NCBI RefSeq assembly: GCF_014642275.1
Contig: NZ_BMIM01000005.1
Location: 157,581 to 221,580, forward strand
DNA from: Flavobacterium lutivivi
Lineage (GTDB): Bacteria; Bacteroidota; Bacteroidia; Flavobacteriales; Flavobacteriaceae
Length of the DNA: 64,000 nt
Direction: 5' to 3'
Under the pieces are notes generated by a model that did not search any database, was not told the origin of the DNA, and saw only the letters and a list, made by a program, of their open reading frames with translations. Below are positions 1 to 8,867 of the stretch, in pieces. A program made the translations under genes and the position numbers. Position 1 is the stretch's first letter. Every line of letters begins with the position of its first letter.

Positions 1-2
1 AT

Positions 3-98
3 CAAAAACATATAGATTCGTTTTCAAAAAAAATAGATATAAAAAATGTTGATGCTTTAGAAAAAGCAATGAAGAACAACCTATTGTTTCTTTCTTAA
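3..98 (+). CDS. C-terminal end of an unidentified gene cut by the left window edge
   Basis: One plus-strand frame is open from the left edge to a TAA at 96-98 and gives 31 residues. They end in a charged helical stretch (DALEKAMKNN) and then LLFLS. The composition looks like a genuine protein C-terminus. The stop lies 18 bases inside the 3' end of the convergent wzc gene, an overlap that compact flavobacterial genomes tolerate. The fragment is too short to name a family. The alternative is a chance open frame, since only about 32 codons are visible. Confidence 0.4.
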   Translation, partial: QKHIDSFSKKIDIKNVDALEKAMKNNLLFLS

Positions 99-2492
99 CT
101 TATCTTTCCATGAAGCTTTTTTAGGCTCATTGTCTGAATCTGCTCCATAACCGTAACCGTATCCATAACCATAACCATACGCATAGCCATAACCATAGCC
201 ATAAGTTCTTCTCCAAACTGTATCATTGAGCAACACAGCCATGTTTGGCAATTTCTTTTCGGTATAAAAACTATCTGCAACTCTAAGCAAACGCTTATCT
301 AAATAATTTGCACGCATTACATAAATGAATGCATCGGCAAATTTTGCTACCAATAAAGTATCTGTAACAAGGCTCACTGGAGCTGTATCAACAATGACAT
401 AGTCATACTCTTGCTTGAATTTATCGAACAAGGTTTTTAGTTTAGGACTCATCAACAAATCTGCTGGATTTGGAGGGATAACTCCCGAAGGAAGAACATA
501 ATAATTATCGAAATTATCCAACTTAACTATGTAATCATCGATATTTTCATTTTGTTTAGAAAGATAATTTGTTAATCCTTTTGATGGGATATTTACATAT
601 TGATCAATCTTTGGATTACGCACATCAAGTCCTACTAATAGAACTCTTTTTCCTGATAATGCAATGGTACTCGCCAAGTTAATTGCTACAAATGTTTTCC
701 CTTCTTTTGGCAAAGTTGAAGTAACAAAAATTGTTTTTGCAACACCATCGGAAACATTATTGAGCATAAACTCTAAATTTGTTCTCACAATTCTAATTGC
801 TTCAGCTGAACTCGAACGACTACTTGCGTTTATAATTTCATCTTGAGTGAATGATTTTGGTATATCGCCAAGGAAAGGGATATTTGTTTTACTTTCTATA
901 TCTTGTCTATTCTTAATTTTTGTATCTAATAGATCTTTTATAAAAATTACTAGAAATGGGATAATAAAACCCGCTGCCAATGCAGCAAGAAGAATGAACA
1001 TTTTATTTGGTGAAACAGGAGATTTACTTCCTTTGGCATAGTCAACAATTTTTGCATTTGGTGCTGCTACTGCCAATGAAATACCTATTTCCTCACGTTT
1101 TTGAATCAAATATAGATAGAGAGATTGCTTGATTTGTTGCTGACGCATAATATTGTTCAACTCTCTAGACTGTTTCGGTATTTGAGAAATCTTATTGTTT
1201 AATGACTGCTCTTGATTTTTTAAATCATTGCGTTTTATTTTTAAACTTTCTAAAAGTCTATACAAACTCTCTTTTATATTTCTTCTTGTGTCGCTTATTT
1301 GACTATTTAAAGAAATTATTATTTCATTTTTTACTGTTGCAGAAGTTAAAACTCGATTTCTTTTAGTAATTAATTCATTAAACTGAATTATCATCATCGA
1401 AGCATTACTGTCTGAAGGAATAATATTGCTTGGAATTATATCATCAACCGCAGAATTGTTGAGATAAGTAATCATTGAATTGATAACTCTAATTTGTGTT
1501 TCGGTTTCAATTAGATTTTTTTCGAATGAAGCTGAGTTCTCAGCATATAAATTAGCATCTTCAGTAATTTCTGTAATTCTGTTATTAGTTTTATAAACTT
1601 CACCTTCTTTTTCTACATCACCTAAATCTTGCGTTAAATACTTTAAACGCTCATCAATAAAATCCTGTGTATTCTTTGAAACAATATTTTTGTCATCAAT
1701 AGCATCTTGATTATAAACTTCAACTACCTTATTGAGAAAATCTTCTGCTTTTTCTTCAACAGGATCAACAATAGAAAGTTCAACTACACTTGAATTTTTA
1801 CTGATAGGTGCTACTGATAGTTTTGACAAATACCCTTGAACTACGTTATCCAAAGGCATAATAGTAACGTTTATTAAAAAACTTTTGTCAACAATTTTTG
1901 TTGCTAGCGGTTTTTTACTAACAACCGCTTTTCCATCGGGTAAATTGATTATTTGTCCATATTTAAAAACTCCAACTGAATTGTTACTTCCTTTAAAAAG
2001 TTGAAAAGTACTTTCTGTTTGCGATTTAACTGTATAAAAATTTGATTTTTTGTAGAATAAATCATTTGTATCAAAAAAAGAAATTTCTATAGGACTATCT
2101 TTGTATAACTCAACATTCTTAACTCTTCCTTCAGCTGAATATTTAATATTGAAATTAAGTTTTTTTATGGCTTTTTCAACAATGTTTCTAGACTTGATAA
2201 TCTCTATTTCATTGTCCACATTATTTTTCATGTTTTTAATAATGCCTAATTCAGAAAAAGCTGTTAGTTCAGACTGAACATTTCCTTTTCTTTCATCTCT
2301 AACAAGTATCGTAGCCTTAGCATTATAGAGTGGAACAGTATACCTTAAATACAGAAAAGCAATAATTATACTTATAAATACAGACAACACAAACCACTTC
2401 CAATTAACAAAGTATTTATCTAACTGTTCTCTTAGATTTAAGCTTTCATCAAAAGATACCGTTTTATTTTTTAGTGATGAATGTTCTTCCAT
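81..2492 (-). CDS. wzc: Wzc-type polysaccharide co-polymerase / tyrosine autokinase (copy 1)
   Basis: Inner-membrane Wzz-fold protein fused to a cytoplasmic BY-kinase. It controls chain length and export of surface polysaccharide together with Wza. The 803-residue product has a first membrane helix near residues 34-55, a long periplasmic part with coiled coil, a second helix near 500-525, and then the kinase. The kinase has a Walker A (PKEGKT, about 596-601), a Walker A' (LLVGLDVRNPK) and a Walker B (YVIVDTAP, about 697-704). Near residues 763-782 lies a tyrosine-rich tail of ten Tyr-Gly/Ala pairs, the usual autophosphorylation cluster. It starts one base after the wza stop, so the two are co-transcribed. 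This is the last gene of the polysaccharide locus on the minus strand. A second Wzc at 30820-33291 is clearly diverged from it. Confidence 0.92.
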   Translation of the reverse strand: MEEHSSLKNKTVSFDESLNLREQLDKYFVNWKWFVLSVFISIIIAFLYLRYTVPLYNAKATILVRDERKGNVQSELTAFSELGIIKNMKNNVDNEIEIIKSRNIVEKAIKKLNFNIKYSAEGRVKNVELYKDSPIEISFFDTNDLFYKKSNFYTVKSQTESTFQLFKGSNNSVGVFKYGQIINLPDGKAVVSKKPLATKIVDKSFLINVTIMPLDNVVQGYLSKLSVAPISKNSSVVELSIVDPVEEKAEDFLNKVVEVYNQDAIDDKNIVSKNTQDFIDERLKYLTQDLGDVEKEGEVYKTNNRITEITEDANLYAENSASFEKNLIETETQIRVINSMITYLNNSAVDDIIPSNIIPSDSNASMMIIQFNELITKRNRVLTSATVKNEIIISLNSQISDTRRNIKESLYRLLESLKIKRNDLKNQEQSLNNKISQIPKQSRELNNIMRQQQIKQSLYLYLIQKREEIGISLAVAAPNAKIVDYAKGSKSPVSPNKMFILLAALAAGFIIPFLVIFIKDLLDTKIKNRQDIESKTNIPFLGDIPKSFTQDEIINASSRSSSAEAIRIVRTNLEFMLNNVSDGVAKTIFVTSTLPKEGKTFVAINLASTIALSGKRVLLVGLDVRNPKIDQYVNIPSKGLTNYLSKQNENIDDYIVKLDNFDNYYVLPSGVIPPNPADLLMSPKLKTLFDKFKQEYDYVIVDTAPVSLVTDTLLVAKFADAFIYVMRANYLDKRLLRVADSFYTEKKLPNMAVLLNDTVWRRTYGYGYGYAYGYGYGYGYGYGADSDNEPKKASWKDKLRKKQ
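145..204. repeat. Hexanucleotide repeat tract encoding (Tyr-Gly)n in wzc copy 1
   Basis: Ten consecutive six-base units of the CCATAA type (variants CCGTAA, CCGTAT, CCATAG, CCATAC, GCATAG) form 60 bases. On the minus strand each unit encodes a Tyr-Gly pair, with one Tyr-Ala. A hexamer keeps the reading frame when copies are gained or lost, so the number of phosphorylatable tyrosines could change between strains. Confidence 0.85.
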
Positions 2493-2493
2493 A

Positions 2494-3258
2494 TTATCTT
2501 GTCAAGATTATTGCAATTGTTGTCAAAAGTGATAAAGCAGATAACGTTATTGTTATGTTTGGACCAATAATAGACGAATTAATTCTCGTGTTATTGGGTT
2601 GTACTAACACAACATCGTTTTGTATTAAATAGTAATTTGGAGAATTAATAAAATCAGCTTTTGTAATATCAACCCTGTTGTATTCTTTTTTGCCATTGAT
2701 TTCTCTAATTAAAAGGATGTTATTTCTTTTTCCGTAAATAGTTAAATCGCCAGCTTGACTTAATGCTTCTAAAAGAGTTATTCTTTCGCTGTTAACTTTA
2801 TATGTTCCTGGTTTATTAACCTCTCCTAAAACAGAAAATTTAAAATTTAAAATTCTTAAGTTTACAGAAGGTTCTATAATGTATTCACTAACTTTTTGTT
2901 CTAGTAATTTAACAGCTTCAGTTCTAGTCAATCCATCTAATTTGATTTTGCCGATGACAGGAAAATCAATTTCACCATTGATGTTCACTAAATATGTTTT
3001 AATCCCATCCTGATTTTCGTTAATTTGGTAATTGCCTTGAATAGCTGGCATATTAAAAGGAACTGTAGCCTCTGGTTGTTTTCCGGAAACAATAATACTC
3101 AACAAATCATCTTTTTGAATTCTTGGTTCGTAACTAAAATTATCTGTCTTTGCTAAACCATCAACATTTTGTAAATAGATGACATCTTTTTTTGACGCAC
3201 AAGAGGTTATTACAACTGAAACAATAAGAAAATATAGAATCTTTATATCAAATTTCAT
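2494..3258 (-). CDS. wza: Wza-type polysaccharide export lipoprotein (copy 1)
   Basis: Outer-membrane export protein of the Poly_export/SLBB family, the exit channel partner of Wzc. The 254-residue product begins with a lipoprotein signal peptide whose lipobox (VITS-C) puts the modified cysteine at residue 20. The poly-export domain follows (about residues 45-130), then an SLBB-like domain (VLGEVNKPGTYKV, about 143-155), and a C-terminal hydrophobic segment (about 230-252). Such a C-terminal helix is common in Bacteroidota Wza proteins. It ends one base before wzc. A TAnnTTTG box 18 bases upstream of the ATG suggests that the pair can also be transcribed alone. Confidence 0.9.
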   Translation of the reverse strand: MKFDIKILYFLIVSVVITSCASKKDVIYLQNVDGLAKTDNFSYEPRIQKDDLLSIIVSGKQPEATVPFNMPAIQGNYQINENQDGIKTYLVNINGEIDFPVIGKIKLDGLTRTEAVKLLEQKVSEYIIEPSVNLRILNFKFSVLGEVNKPGTYKVNSERITLLEALSQAGDLTIYGKRNNILLIREINGKKEYNRVDITKADFINSPNYYLIQNDVVLVQPNNTRINSSIIGPNITITLSALSLLTTIAIILTR

Positions 3259-3276
3259 ATAGAAAAATTAGGAAAA

Positions 3277-3284
3277 CAAAAGTA
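3277..3284 (-). promoter_or_regulatory. Bacteroidota -7 box (TACTTTTG) before wza copy 1
   Basis: TACTTTTG on the minus strand matches the Bacteroidota -7 consensus TAnnTTTG and ends 18 bases before the wza ATG. No TTG is seen at the usual -33 distance, so the call rests on the -7 box alone. Confidence 0.4.
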
Positions 3285-3302
3285 ATAAAAACAAATGAAA
3301 TA

Positions 3303-5249
3303 TTAGTTATCGAGTGTTTCAAAGATGGAGTTCATGCTTTTAAATTCTGGAACTATCTTCTTCATTGTCATGACCACATCTTCTTTATCGGAAATTTTAG
3401 CAATTTCAATTAACTCAGATACAACTGCTTCTATTTCAACAAAATTATCAGTTCTATCTTGACCAATCATAATTTTTTCATTGTGTGTCGGTAATGTTTT
3501 TGATGTATCATTGAGCAATTCTTCAAAGAGTTTTTCTCCTGGACGTAATCCAATAATTTTTATTTTTATTTCCTTATCAGGTGTAAAGCCTGCTAATCGT
3601 ATCATTTTTTTTGCCAAATCGATTATTTTGACTGGTTCACCCATATCAAAAATAAAAATCTCACCACCTGAACCCATTGCTCCAGCTTCAAGTACTAACT
3701 GACAAGCTTCTGGTATTGTCATGAAATACCTGATAATTTCTGGATGAGTAATTGTTAATGGACCACCTTCTTGAATTTGTTTTGTAAACAATGGAACTAT
3801 AGAACCATTTGACCCTAAAACATTCCCAAATCTAGTAGTTATAAACTTTGTTTTTATTTTTTTGTTACTATCCTGAATAGAATAGTTTAAAGATTGAACA
3901 TATTTTTCGGCAATTCGTTTGCTTGCTCCCATAACATTACTAGGGTTTACTGCCTTGTCTGTTGAGACCATTACAAACCGTTCAACCAAATATTTAGCTG
4001 ACAAATCTGCCAAATTTTTTGTGCCTAGAACATTTGTAAAAACTGCTTGAGATGGATTATCTTCCATCATAGGAACATGTTTATATGCTGCCGCGTGATA
4101 AACTAAATCTGGCTTGAATTGATTAAAAACTCTATCAATTACATGATAATCTTTTATGTCAGCTATTATGGTAAATACATTTATCTTATTTGAGTATTCA
4201 GATATTTCAAGTTTCAAACTGTGCAATGGAGACTCAGCTTGGTCAAGTATTATTACATTTTTTGGAAAATAATTAATAATCTGTCTTACTATTTCACTAC
4301 CAATAGAACCTGCGCCACCAGTAATTAAAATTGTTTTATCTTTTATTTGCGATGAAATAGCTTTTGTATCTAATAAAATTGGTTTTCTATCGAGTAAATC
4401 TTCGATAGCAAAATTCTTTAACTGATTGGAGATTTGCTTTTGATCTTCCCAATCGGTAATTAGAGGAACTGTAAAAACTTTTAAATTGTATTCTAAACAT
4501 TCTTCTACCAAAGTAATTGTTTCCTCCTTAGTCAAACTCTTTTCGGCAATAATTAAAGCTTCAGCTCCCATACTTCGCATAATTACATGAATCTTTTTTG
4601 CTTGATTAAGAATTGGTAAATCGAGTATTTTCTTGCTTGTTTTAACTTGGTTAAACTTATCTACAAATCCAACTAACTTGAAACGTCCAGGCTTTTCTGT
4701 TCTCAAAGCATTAGCAACTGATATTGCATTTGCATCAGCACCATAAATTATTGCTTTGATAAGGTTTTGACTACCTTCTGATTGAATATATTTTTCAAAA
4801 AAGTTTTTTACTAAAATTCTGAATAAGAATAATAATAAAAATGAAATCACATAGGTTATAAACAAACTAGTGGAAAGAAAAACTTTGATTCCAAATGCTA
4901 AATTGACTACATAGTTTGAAACCAAAATAAACAAATATGAAGAAGTTGTTGCTACCAGTAGTTTTACTCCATCAATAAAAGTAGAATGACGAATAATTCC
5001 CGCATATGTTCTATAAATCATAAAGAACATAGCATTGACAAGAAGAATAATACTTGCTCTATATGGCCTTTCAAGAACACTATTATATTTTACTGACAAA
5101 CTATCAATAATCAAATACGTTATTGCAACTGAAATAGCTACAATAGTTATATCTATGGCAAAGATTATCCAACGAGGCAGATAACCAATATTTTGGAATT
5201 TTTTATTGAAAATGCTGTTTTTTAGTTCATTAAAAATAGAGTTATTCAT
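3303..5249 (-). CDS. PglF/WbpM/CapD-type UDP-GlcNAc 4,6-dehydratase (membrane-anchored SDR)
   Basis: This family dehydrates UDP-GlcNAc to the 4-keto-6-deoxy sugar, the first step to bacillosamine or N-acetylquinovosamine. Several membrane helices occupy the N-terminus (about residues 25-155). A first nucleotide-binding domain follows (IIYGADANAIS, about 165), then the catalytic SDR domain (ITGGAGSIGSE, about 310) and the family motif STDKAVNPSNVMGASK near 428-443. Met replaces the classical SDR tyrosine there, as in PglF and WbpM. I use the ATG at 5247-5249. A GTG two codons upstream is an alternative. The PglE-like aminotransferase lies just upstream, so the two probably act in sequence. Confidence 0.9.
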   Translation of the reverse strand: MNNSIFNELKNSIFNKKFQNIGYLPRWIIFAIDITIVAISVAITYLIIDSLSVKYNSVLERPYRASIILLVNAMFFMIYRTYAGIIRHSTFIDGVKLLVATTSSYLFILVSNYVVNLAFGIKVFLSTSLFITYVISFLLLFLFRILVKNFFEKYIQSEGSQNLIKAIIYGADANAISVANALRTEKPGRFKLVGFVDKFNQVKTSKKILDLPILNQAKKIHVIMRSMGAEALIIAEKSLTKEETITLVEECLEYNLKVFTVPLITDWEDQKQISNQLKNFAIEDLLDRKPILLDTKAISSQIKDKTILITGGAGSIGSEIVRQIINYFPKNVIILDQAESPLHSLKLEISEYSNKINVFTIIADIKDYHVIDRVFNQFKPDLVYHAAAYKHVPMMEDNPSQAVFTNVLGTKNLADLSAKYLVERFVMVSTDKAVNPSNVMGASKRIAEKYVQSLNYSIQDSNKKIKTKFITTRFGNVLGSNGSIVPLFTKQIQEGGPLTITHPEIIRYFMTIPEACQLVLEAGAMGSGGEIFIFDMGEPVKIIDLAKKMIRLAGFTPDKEIKIKIIGLRPGEKLFEELLNDTSKTLPTHNEKIMIGQDRTDNFVEIEAVVSELIEIAKISDKEDVVMTMKKIVPEFKSMNSIFETLDN

Positions 5250-5308
5250 ACGCACTTCTTCTAAGCCTATGTAAAATTAGGCTTTTTTTAACATAATCAT
5301 TTGATTAA

Positions 5309-6439
5309 TTAAAAAAATCGATCAAAAACCTCTAAAATTCTATTTTTATCTTGCTCCGAAAGGTTAGAACCTGAAGGCAAACACAAGCCATTTTCAAACA
5401 ATTTTTCGCATACATTTCCACCATAATATGGATATTTTTCGAATATTGGCTGCAAATGCATAGGTTTCCATAAAGGTCTTGATTCAATATTTTCTTTTTC
5501 TAAGGCAAGTCTTAAATCTTCACGGTTTTTACCTACCACACTTTGATCTATTAAAATGCAAGATAGCCAATGATTTGAAGAAAAGTCACTGTTTGGTTCA
5601 TTAAAAACCTCGACACCTTTAATATTTTTAAAATAATCAACATAAAAATCATGCATTTTTTGACGCGACTTAATGTGACTACTCAAAACTATCATTTGTC
5701 CCCTACCAATTCCTGCTGATATATTACTCAACCTGTAATTATATCCAATTTCTGAGTGTTGGTAATGAGGAGCGTTGTCTCTTGCTTGTGTTGCAAGAAA
5801 AACTGTTTTATCCTTTTCTGCTTTTGTTTTGCAGACTAATGCTCCACCACCAGAAGTAGTAATTATCTTATTTCCGTTAAATGAAAGCGCAGCAAATTTC
5901 CCAAAAGTTCCACAGGCCTTTCCTTTATATGTACTACCCAAAGATTCCGCACTATCTTCAAGAACTGGAATGTTGTATTTGCCAGCTACAGATAGTATTT
6001 CATCCATTTTTGCTGGCATACCATATAGATGTACTGGGATTATGGCTTTTGGAGTTTTTCCTTTTGAAATTCTATCTTTTATTGCTTCTTCGAGTGCTAC
6101 AGGACACATATTCCAAGTTTCGGGCTCGCTATCAATGAATATTGGAATTGCTCCTAAATATACAATTGGGTTTGCTGAAGCAGAAAAAGTAAAACTTTGA
6201 CAGATTACTTCATCTCCAGCATTTACTCCTAGTTGAATTAACGCTAAATGTAATGCTGCAGTTCCAGAACTTAATACTGCAATTTGAACATTTTCTCCCA
6301 GAAAACTTTCTAAATCATTTTCAAATCCAGCAACATTTGGACCAAGTGGAGCAACCCAGTTTGTATCAAAAGCTTCTTTAATAAAATCTTGTTCTTTACC
6401 ACCCATGTGTGGTGATGAGAGCCATATTTTTGAATTCAT
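5309..6439 (-). CDS. DegT/DnrJ/EryC1 aminotransferase (PglE-like, sugar 4-aminotransferase)
   Basis: PLP enzyme expected to aminate the C4 ketone made by the neighbouring PglF-like dehydratase, giving a UDP-4-amino-4,6-dideoxy sugar. The 376-residue length is typical. Visible family features are the AVLSSGTAALHLAL phosphate-binding region (about 54-67), EDSAESLGS (161-169) with the aspartate that contacts the PLP ring nitrogen, and the PLP lysine in FNGNKIITTSGGG (Lys191). The opening WLSSPHMGGKE is usual for the PglE/PseC group. No PglD-like N-acetyltransferase sits beside it. The exact sugar (bacillosamine, Qui4N or another) cannot be fixed from the sequence. Confidence 0.87.
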   Translation of the reverse strand: MNSKIWLSSPHMGGKEQDFIKEAFDTNWVAPLGPNVAGFENDLESFLGENVQIAVLSSGTAALHLALIQLGVNAGDEVICQSFTFSASANPIVYLGAIPIFIDSEPETWNMCPVALEEAIKDRISKGKTPKAIIPVHLYGMPAKMDEILSVAGKYNIPVLEDSAESLGSTYKGKACGTFGKFAALSFNGNKIITTSGGGALVCKTKAEKDKTVFLATQARDNAPHYQHSEIGYNYRLSNISAGIGRGQMIVLSSHIKSRQKMHDFYVDYFKNIKGVEVFNEPNSDFSSNHWLSCILIDQSVVGKNREDLRLALEKENIESRPLWKPMHLQPIFEKYPYYGGNVCEKLFENGLCLPSGSNLSEQDKNRILEVFDRFF

Positions 6440-6452
6440 CTTTATGAATTAA

Positions 6453-7253
6453 TTATTGTTTTTTTAAAAATATATTTGGACTTTTCTTTTTGTAATAATC
6501 TTCTATCGATTCAATTTCTTCAAGTTTATCATTGAGAACATGATATCCAATAGATTTAAAGTAAGGAATAATCTTATCAGCATCAGATTGAATTTCAATC
6601 ATAATTGAGGGTTTATGGTTTTCAATGGTTTTCATAAACCCCTTGATTACATTCCATTCAAATCCTTCTACATCAATTTTTACAAAATCAGGAAAATTAT
6701 CTTTATCCTCAAAATATCCATCAAGTGTAGTTACAGGAACTTTATGAATAATCACCTCTATGTCTTTATCGGCAGATTGTTCTCTGCTTGTCTTGAAGCC
6801 ATCAAAATCTTTTACAAATGAATTATTCTGTCCAGAAATTGGGTCAATATAGAAATCTAATTCCCCATTAATATCTCCTGCTCCTTTTTGTTCAATATTT
6901 ACATTTTTTGACAATTCATTTGGCAAGAAATTTACATTAGCCCTCAAATAGCTTAAATTGATATTACTAGGCTCAAAAACAGTTACTTTACTATTCACGC
7001 CAACAAGGTTAGCATAGAACGTCGTGAAATAGCCGATTTGACCACCTATTTCTAAAACAAAATTATTTTTATTGATCCATTTTTTGAAAATTGCAACAGT
7101 TTCTTCTTCTCTTTTTTTTCCATGATACCAATACCCTTTATGATTGTAGGAATTTAATTTGAATTTACTGCCTGTATAATGGTGTTTTATAACTATATCT
7201 CTGGCTGTAATTTTTAGCAATTTTAAAACCGTCTTTCTAATAATGTTTTGCAT
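6453..7253 (-). CDS. FkbM-family SAM-dependent methyltransferase
   Basis: A 266-residue protein with the FkbM methyltransferase pattern. It has a SAM-binding motif I (NFVLEIGGQIGYF, about 73-85), an acidic residue after the second strand (TVFEPS), and the family-typical DFVKIDVEGFEWNVIKGF segment. FkbM enzymes O-methylate hydroxyl groups, and in capsule loci they usually methylate a sugar. It lies between a HAD protein (1-bp gap) and the PglE-like aminotransferase (13-bp gap), so it is co-transcribed with sugar-building genes. The methylated position is unknown. Confidence 0.8.
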   Translation of the reverse strand: MQNIIRKTVLKLLKITARDIVIKHHYTGSKFKLNSYNHKGYWYHGKKREEETVAIFKKWINKNNFVLEIGGQIGYFTTFYANLVGVNSKVTVFEPSNINLSYLRANVNFLPNELSKNVNIEQKGAGDINGELDFYIDPISGQNNSFVKDFDGFKTSREQSADKDIEVIIHKVPVTTLDGYFEDKDNFPDFVKIDVEGFEWNVIKGFMKTIENHKPSIMIEIQSDADKIIPYFKSIGYHVLNDKLEEIESIEDYYKKKSPNIFLKKQ

Positions 7254-7254
7254 A

Positions 7255-7896
7255 TTAAATTATTTCAAATTGAATTTGATGCAAATTTTCGACTTTAGAT
7301 TGAGGTAAATATACAATTTCTTTATTAAAATCCTGTTTATGAATATTATTTCCATCGTCAATTATGCAGATAGTTTTCCAACCCAACAGATTAGGTGCAA
7401 AAAAATCTTTTTTAACATTATCTCCTATGTAATAATATTCATCGGTATTAAATTGATGAAATATTTTATAATTTTTTTCATTAGGCTTTTCCGAACCAAA
7501 TTCTTCTGAGATAATTATTAAATCAAATAGTTCCTCTATTCCTAGAGCTTTGATTTTATTTCTTTGGGTAACGGAAAAACCATCTGTAATTAATCCTAAG
7601 TTATACCCTTTGCTTTTCAATTCATATAAATAACTTTTTACTTTGGTGTATTGAGAAAAATCTGGAAAGTGGTTTCTATAAAGTTGTTTTAATTCAGCAA
7701 TTGTGATGATTGGATACCTTTCCACTAAATTCTGAAAAACATTTTCCTTATTTCCATACCATTTAAGCATTTCTTTGTGTAAGCCTATATTATTGACATC
7801 AACTTTTTGAGCAATTTCAATAAATGCCGATTTCAAATAGTCAATCTCGTGAACTAATGTATCGTCGAGGTCAAAAACAATTGTTTTACTTTTCAT
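7255..7896 (-). CDS. HAD-superfamily hydrolase (phosphatase-like)
   Basis: A haloacid-dehalogenase fold phosphohydrolase. Motif I is VFDLDDTLVHE with Asp9 (nucleophile) and Asp11. Motif II is LITDG, motif III the lysine of SEKPNEKNYK, and motif IV YIGDNVKKDF. A helical cap lies between motifs I and II, as in subclass C1. The ATG (7894-7896) shares one base with the stop of the upstream ATP-grasp gene. A TTG one codon earlier is less likely. Such tight coupling suggests that the two proteins act on the same intermediate, perhaps as ligase plus phosphatase. The substrate is unknown. Confidence 0.8.
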   Translation of the reverse strand: MKSKTIVFDLDDTLVHEIDYLKSAFIEIAQKVDVNNIGLHKEMLKWYGNKENVFQNLVERYPIITIAELKQLYRNHFPDFSQYTKVKSYLYELKSKGYNLGLITDGFSVTQRNKIKALGIEELFDLIIISEEFGSEKPNEKNYKIFHQFNTDEYYYIGDNVKKDFFAPNLLGWKTICIIDDGNNIHKQDFNKEIVYLPQSKVENLHQIQFEII

Positions 7897-8867
7897 CAAT
7901 GCTTGAAGTTATGAACTAAAATCTCATCATCATATCGCAACATCATTAAATCCTTTTCCCAACTATGAAATGGTTCTATTGATTTATTTTCAAAGAAATA
8001 TTCTTCAATCAACCATTTTGGAAAATTACCTCCAGCAAGGTAACTCAGCGGATATCCTCCACCAAATCTGGGATTGATTTCTATCCCAAAAATTTTTTGA
8101 TTATCGAGATTTACAAATACTTGAAAGGTTATACATCCTATAAATCCATCTATTTTTTTCATTTTCTCCCACAAATCTTTCAAGAAAAAAGTTTCTTTTG
8201 TGACCGCTTTATTGACTTCTCCTTCTCTTACTTCTATTCTTTGCCTAGGTATTAAACATTTGAGTTTAGAATTTTTATCATAATACAAATCTATGGTAAA
8301 CTCGGTGTGTTTTTTATGATCGAGATATTCTAGAAACATAAGTTTATCATTTGCAAAATGATACTCTGTAAGCTGTTCTTCCTTGAAAATAATATAATTA
8401 TCTATGCTTCTACTACCATCAAATGGCTTGATATAAATGGGCAGTTGGTAATTGTCTTTGGAATATTCCTTGGCACAGTTGATAAAATATTTTTCAAAAA
8501 ACTGATGTGTCAATCTTTTATCTCTAAAAATTTTAACTATTTCGTAATCAGAAACCACTACTATTATTCCCTTTTCTTCAAAAAGTTTTTTGTTTTGAGA
8601 AAGAATGAGTAACTCTGTATCAATCGTTGGAATAATCATTTTTATCCCATATGCATGAGCTAAATCGATTAGTTCTTCTATATAATTGGGTTCTGAAACT
8701 CTTTTTACTTTAAAAGCACCATCAGATATTCGGCATGCAGCAGCATAATCAGGATTTGCATCTGTAGTGAAAACTTTAGCATCTGGAAAAACTAGTTTTA
8801 ATTCCTTTTGAAAAAATCGTACCAATGAAACTCTTCTTCCGGCTGATGTGATTAGTATATTATTCAT
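7896..8867 (-). CDS. ATP-grasp ligase (CarB/PylC-like) in the sugar-modification cluster
   Basis: A 323-residue protein with a pre-ATP-grasp Rossmann-like half (NNILITSAGRRVSLVRFF at the start, then TTDANPDYAAACRISD) and an ATP-grasp half. The ATP-grasp half ends in the metal-binding signature EINPRFGGGYP (about 273-283). It resembles the carbamoyl-phosphate-synthase large-chain subgroup that ligates small acids to amines through an acyl phosphate. A real CarB is over 1000 residues, so that role is excluded. It lies between the initiating sugar transferase and the HAD protein, overlapping each by one base. A plausible job is acylating an amino sugar with an amino acid or similar acid. This is inference from context. 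Confidence 0.72.
   Translation of the reverse strand: MNNILITSAGRRVSLVRFFQKELKLVFPDAKVFTTDANPDYAAACRISDGAFKVKRVSEPNYIEELIDLAHAYGIKMIIPTIDTELLILSQNKKLFEEKGIIVVVSDYEIVKIFRDKRLTHQFFEKYFINCAKEYSKDNYQLPIYIKPFDGSRSIDNYIIFKEEQLTEYHFANDKLMFLEYLDHKKHTEFTIDLYYDKNSKLKCLIPRQRIEVREGEVNKAVTKETFFLKDLWEKMKKIDGFIGCITFQVFVNLDNQKIFGIEINPRFGGGYPLSYLAGGNFPKWLIEEYFFENKSIEPFHSWEKDLMMLRYDDEILVHNFKH

Noticed and set aside
5775-6200. Open plus-strand frames opposite the aminotransferase gene
   Set aside because: They are mirror frames of a well-conserved DegT-family gene. The predicted peptide has no recognisable domain, and its composition follows the opposite strand.
7896-8867. Carbamoyl-phosphate synthase large subunit
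   Set aside because: Only one ATP-grasp unit of 323 residues is present. CarB has two and over 1000 residues. The neighbours are sugar genes.
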